Assembly: GCA_012512795.1 (NCBI GenBank)
Contig: JAAZDL010000169.1
Coordinates: forward strand, 1 to 6,152
Length of the DNA: 6,152 bases
Direction of reading: 5' to 3'
Source: Mycoplasmatota bacterium
Lineage (GTDB): Bacteria > Bacillota_I > Bacilli_A > RF39 > UBA660
Shown here: one piece after another, positions 5,735 to 6,152 of the stretch
Numbering within the stretch: position 1 is the first letter of the stretch
Layout: every line of letters starts with the position of its first letter
Notes under the pieces: generated by a model
Told to the model about the DNA's origin: nothing
Database searches by the model: none
Seen by the model: the letters and a program-made list of their open reading frames with translations, nothing else
Program-made: the position numbers and the translations under genes

Positions 5735-6152
5735 ATGAATGTAATGGTTGTAAACAAATACAAAGAAATGCTCATGGGATTAAATGTAGAAGTAATGAAA
5801 TCCATTGAGGGTGTTTTTAATGTAGATGAAATTATCGATACGTTTACAAATTTCTATTATGATAAAATGATTTTAGATATTACTGCTATTAGAGATTATC
5901 AAAATACTGATAATTTACAAAAATTAGCAATGAATATAAATATGGAGAATGTTATTTTATTACTTGATGATAATCCAGAAAGTGATTCTAGAAATTATTT
6001 ATCTAAACTTATATCTTTAGGAATATATAACTTTACTAGAAATGCCGAAGGAATTAATTATTTGCTAGTACATCCTCATACTTATAAAGATGTTGTTAAC
6101 ATTCATAATTTAAAAGACTTAGAAGTTACTGAGTCTGGTGGTGATTCTCAAG
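5735..6152 (+). CDS. cpaE: CpaE/TadZ-like protein, N-terminal receiver-like domain (3' end cut by window)
   Basis: The frame is open from the ATG at 5735 to the right edge, giving 139 residues of a longer protein. The pattern resembles a degenerate response-regulator receiver fold: a first strand MNVMVVNKY, helix, strand KMILDIT with an Asp (D48) where the phospho-acceptor strand would be, a strand NVILLLDDN (72-80), and a GIYNFTRNAEGINYLL segment (96-111) like the helix 4 to strand 5 region. The Asp pair normally found after strand 1 is absent, so phosphorylation is doubtful. CpaE/TadZ proteins combine such a pseudo-receiver with a MinD/ParA-like ATPase and help localise the Tad machine; in this locus that is the best explanation. 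The ATPase domain would lie beyond the window, so the assignment is unconfirmed. Acidic residues and a Gly-Gly near the edge (ESGGDSQ) suggest a linker. Confidence 0.6.
   Translation, partial: MNVMVVNKYKEMLMGLNVEVMKSIEGVFNVDEIIDTFTNFYYDKMILDITAIRDYQNTDNLQKLAMNINMENVILLLDDNPESDSRNYLSKLISLGIYNFTRNAEGINYLLVHPHTYKDVVNIHNLKDLEVTESGGDSQ

Noticed and set aside
5731..5736. TATAAT overlapping the start codon of the CpaE/TadZ-like gene
   Set aside because: A promoter here would start transcription inside the coding region, and a good ribosome binding site immediately upstream explains expression from the operon. It is a chance match in AT-rich DNA.
1..6152. Mycoplasma-type code with UGA read as Trp, suggested by the low GC
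   Set aside because: All frames are complete under the standard bacterial code, Trp is read from TGG, and the paralogues stay aligned to their ends at TAA stops. The absence of TGA stops in eight genes is expected by base composition.
1..6152. CRISPR arrays, tRNA or rRNA genes, insertion sequences
   Set aside because: No regularly spaced direct repeats, no cloverleaf-like or rRNA-like stretches and no transposase-like frames were seen. The window is almost fully occupied by pilus-type genes.

Overview
This is a 6.1 kb piece of a very AT-rich bacterial genome (about 30% GC by eye). Every gene is on the + strand, gaps are short, and the ribosome binding sites are strong and AGGAGG-like. This suits a low-GC Gram-positive lineage (Bacillota, possibly an uncultured gut Bacilli or Clostridia clade), but nothing visible fixes the genus. 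All eight visible stop codons are TAA or TAG, and Trp is read from TGG in intact frames, so a UGA=Trp mycoplasma code is neither needed nor indicated.

The window is the core of a Tad/Flp-type (type IVc) pilus or related secretion locus. In order it holds two tandem CpaB/RcpC-like SAF-domain membrane proteins (the first cut by the left edge), a CpaF/TadA-like secretion ATPase, TadB-like and TadC-like inner-membrane platform proteins whose genes overlap by one base, and a 66-bp gap with a good sigma-A-type promoter. After the gap come three small membrane-anchored proteins with a common M-[KR]-E-A-[IT]-G N-terminus: an 85-residue candidate pilin and two tandem 162/168-residue TadE-like pseudopilin candidates. 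The right edge cuts the start of a protein with a degenerate receiver-like domain, probably CpaE/TadZ.

Inferred division of labour: CpaF powers assembly on the TadB/TadC platform, the CpaB pair forms or stabilises an envelope-spanning part, the small proteins are the fibre and its minor subunits, and the CpaE/TadZ-like protein positions the machine. No prepilin peptidase (TadV/CpaA), secretin (RcpA/CpaC) or TadG is visible here. A missing secretin is expected in a one-membrane cell; a peptidase could lie outside the window.

The most unusual part is the trio of small proteins. They share a six-residue N-terminus that is not a standard Flp or type IV prepilin leader, each has four cysteines outside the membrane segment, and they sit behind their own promoter, whose -35/-10 spacer contains an A9 run.
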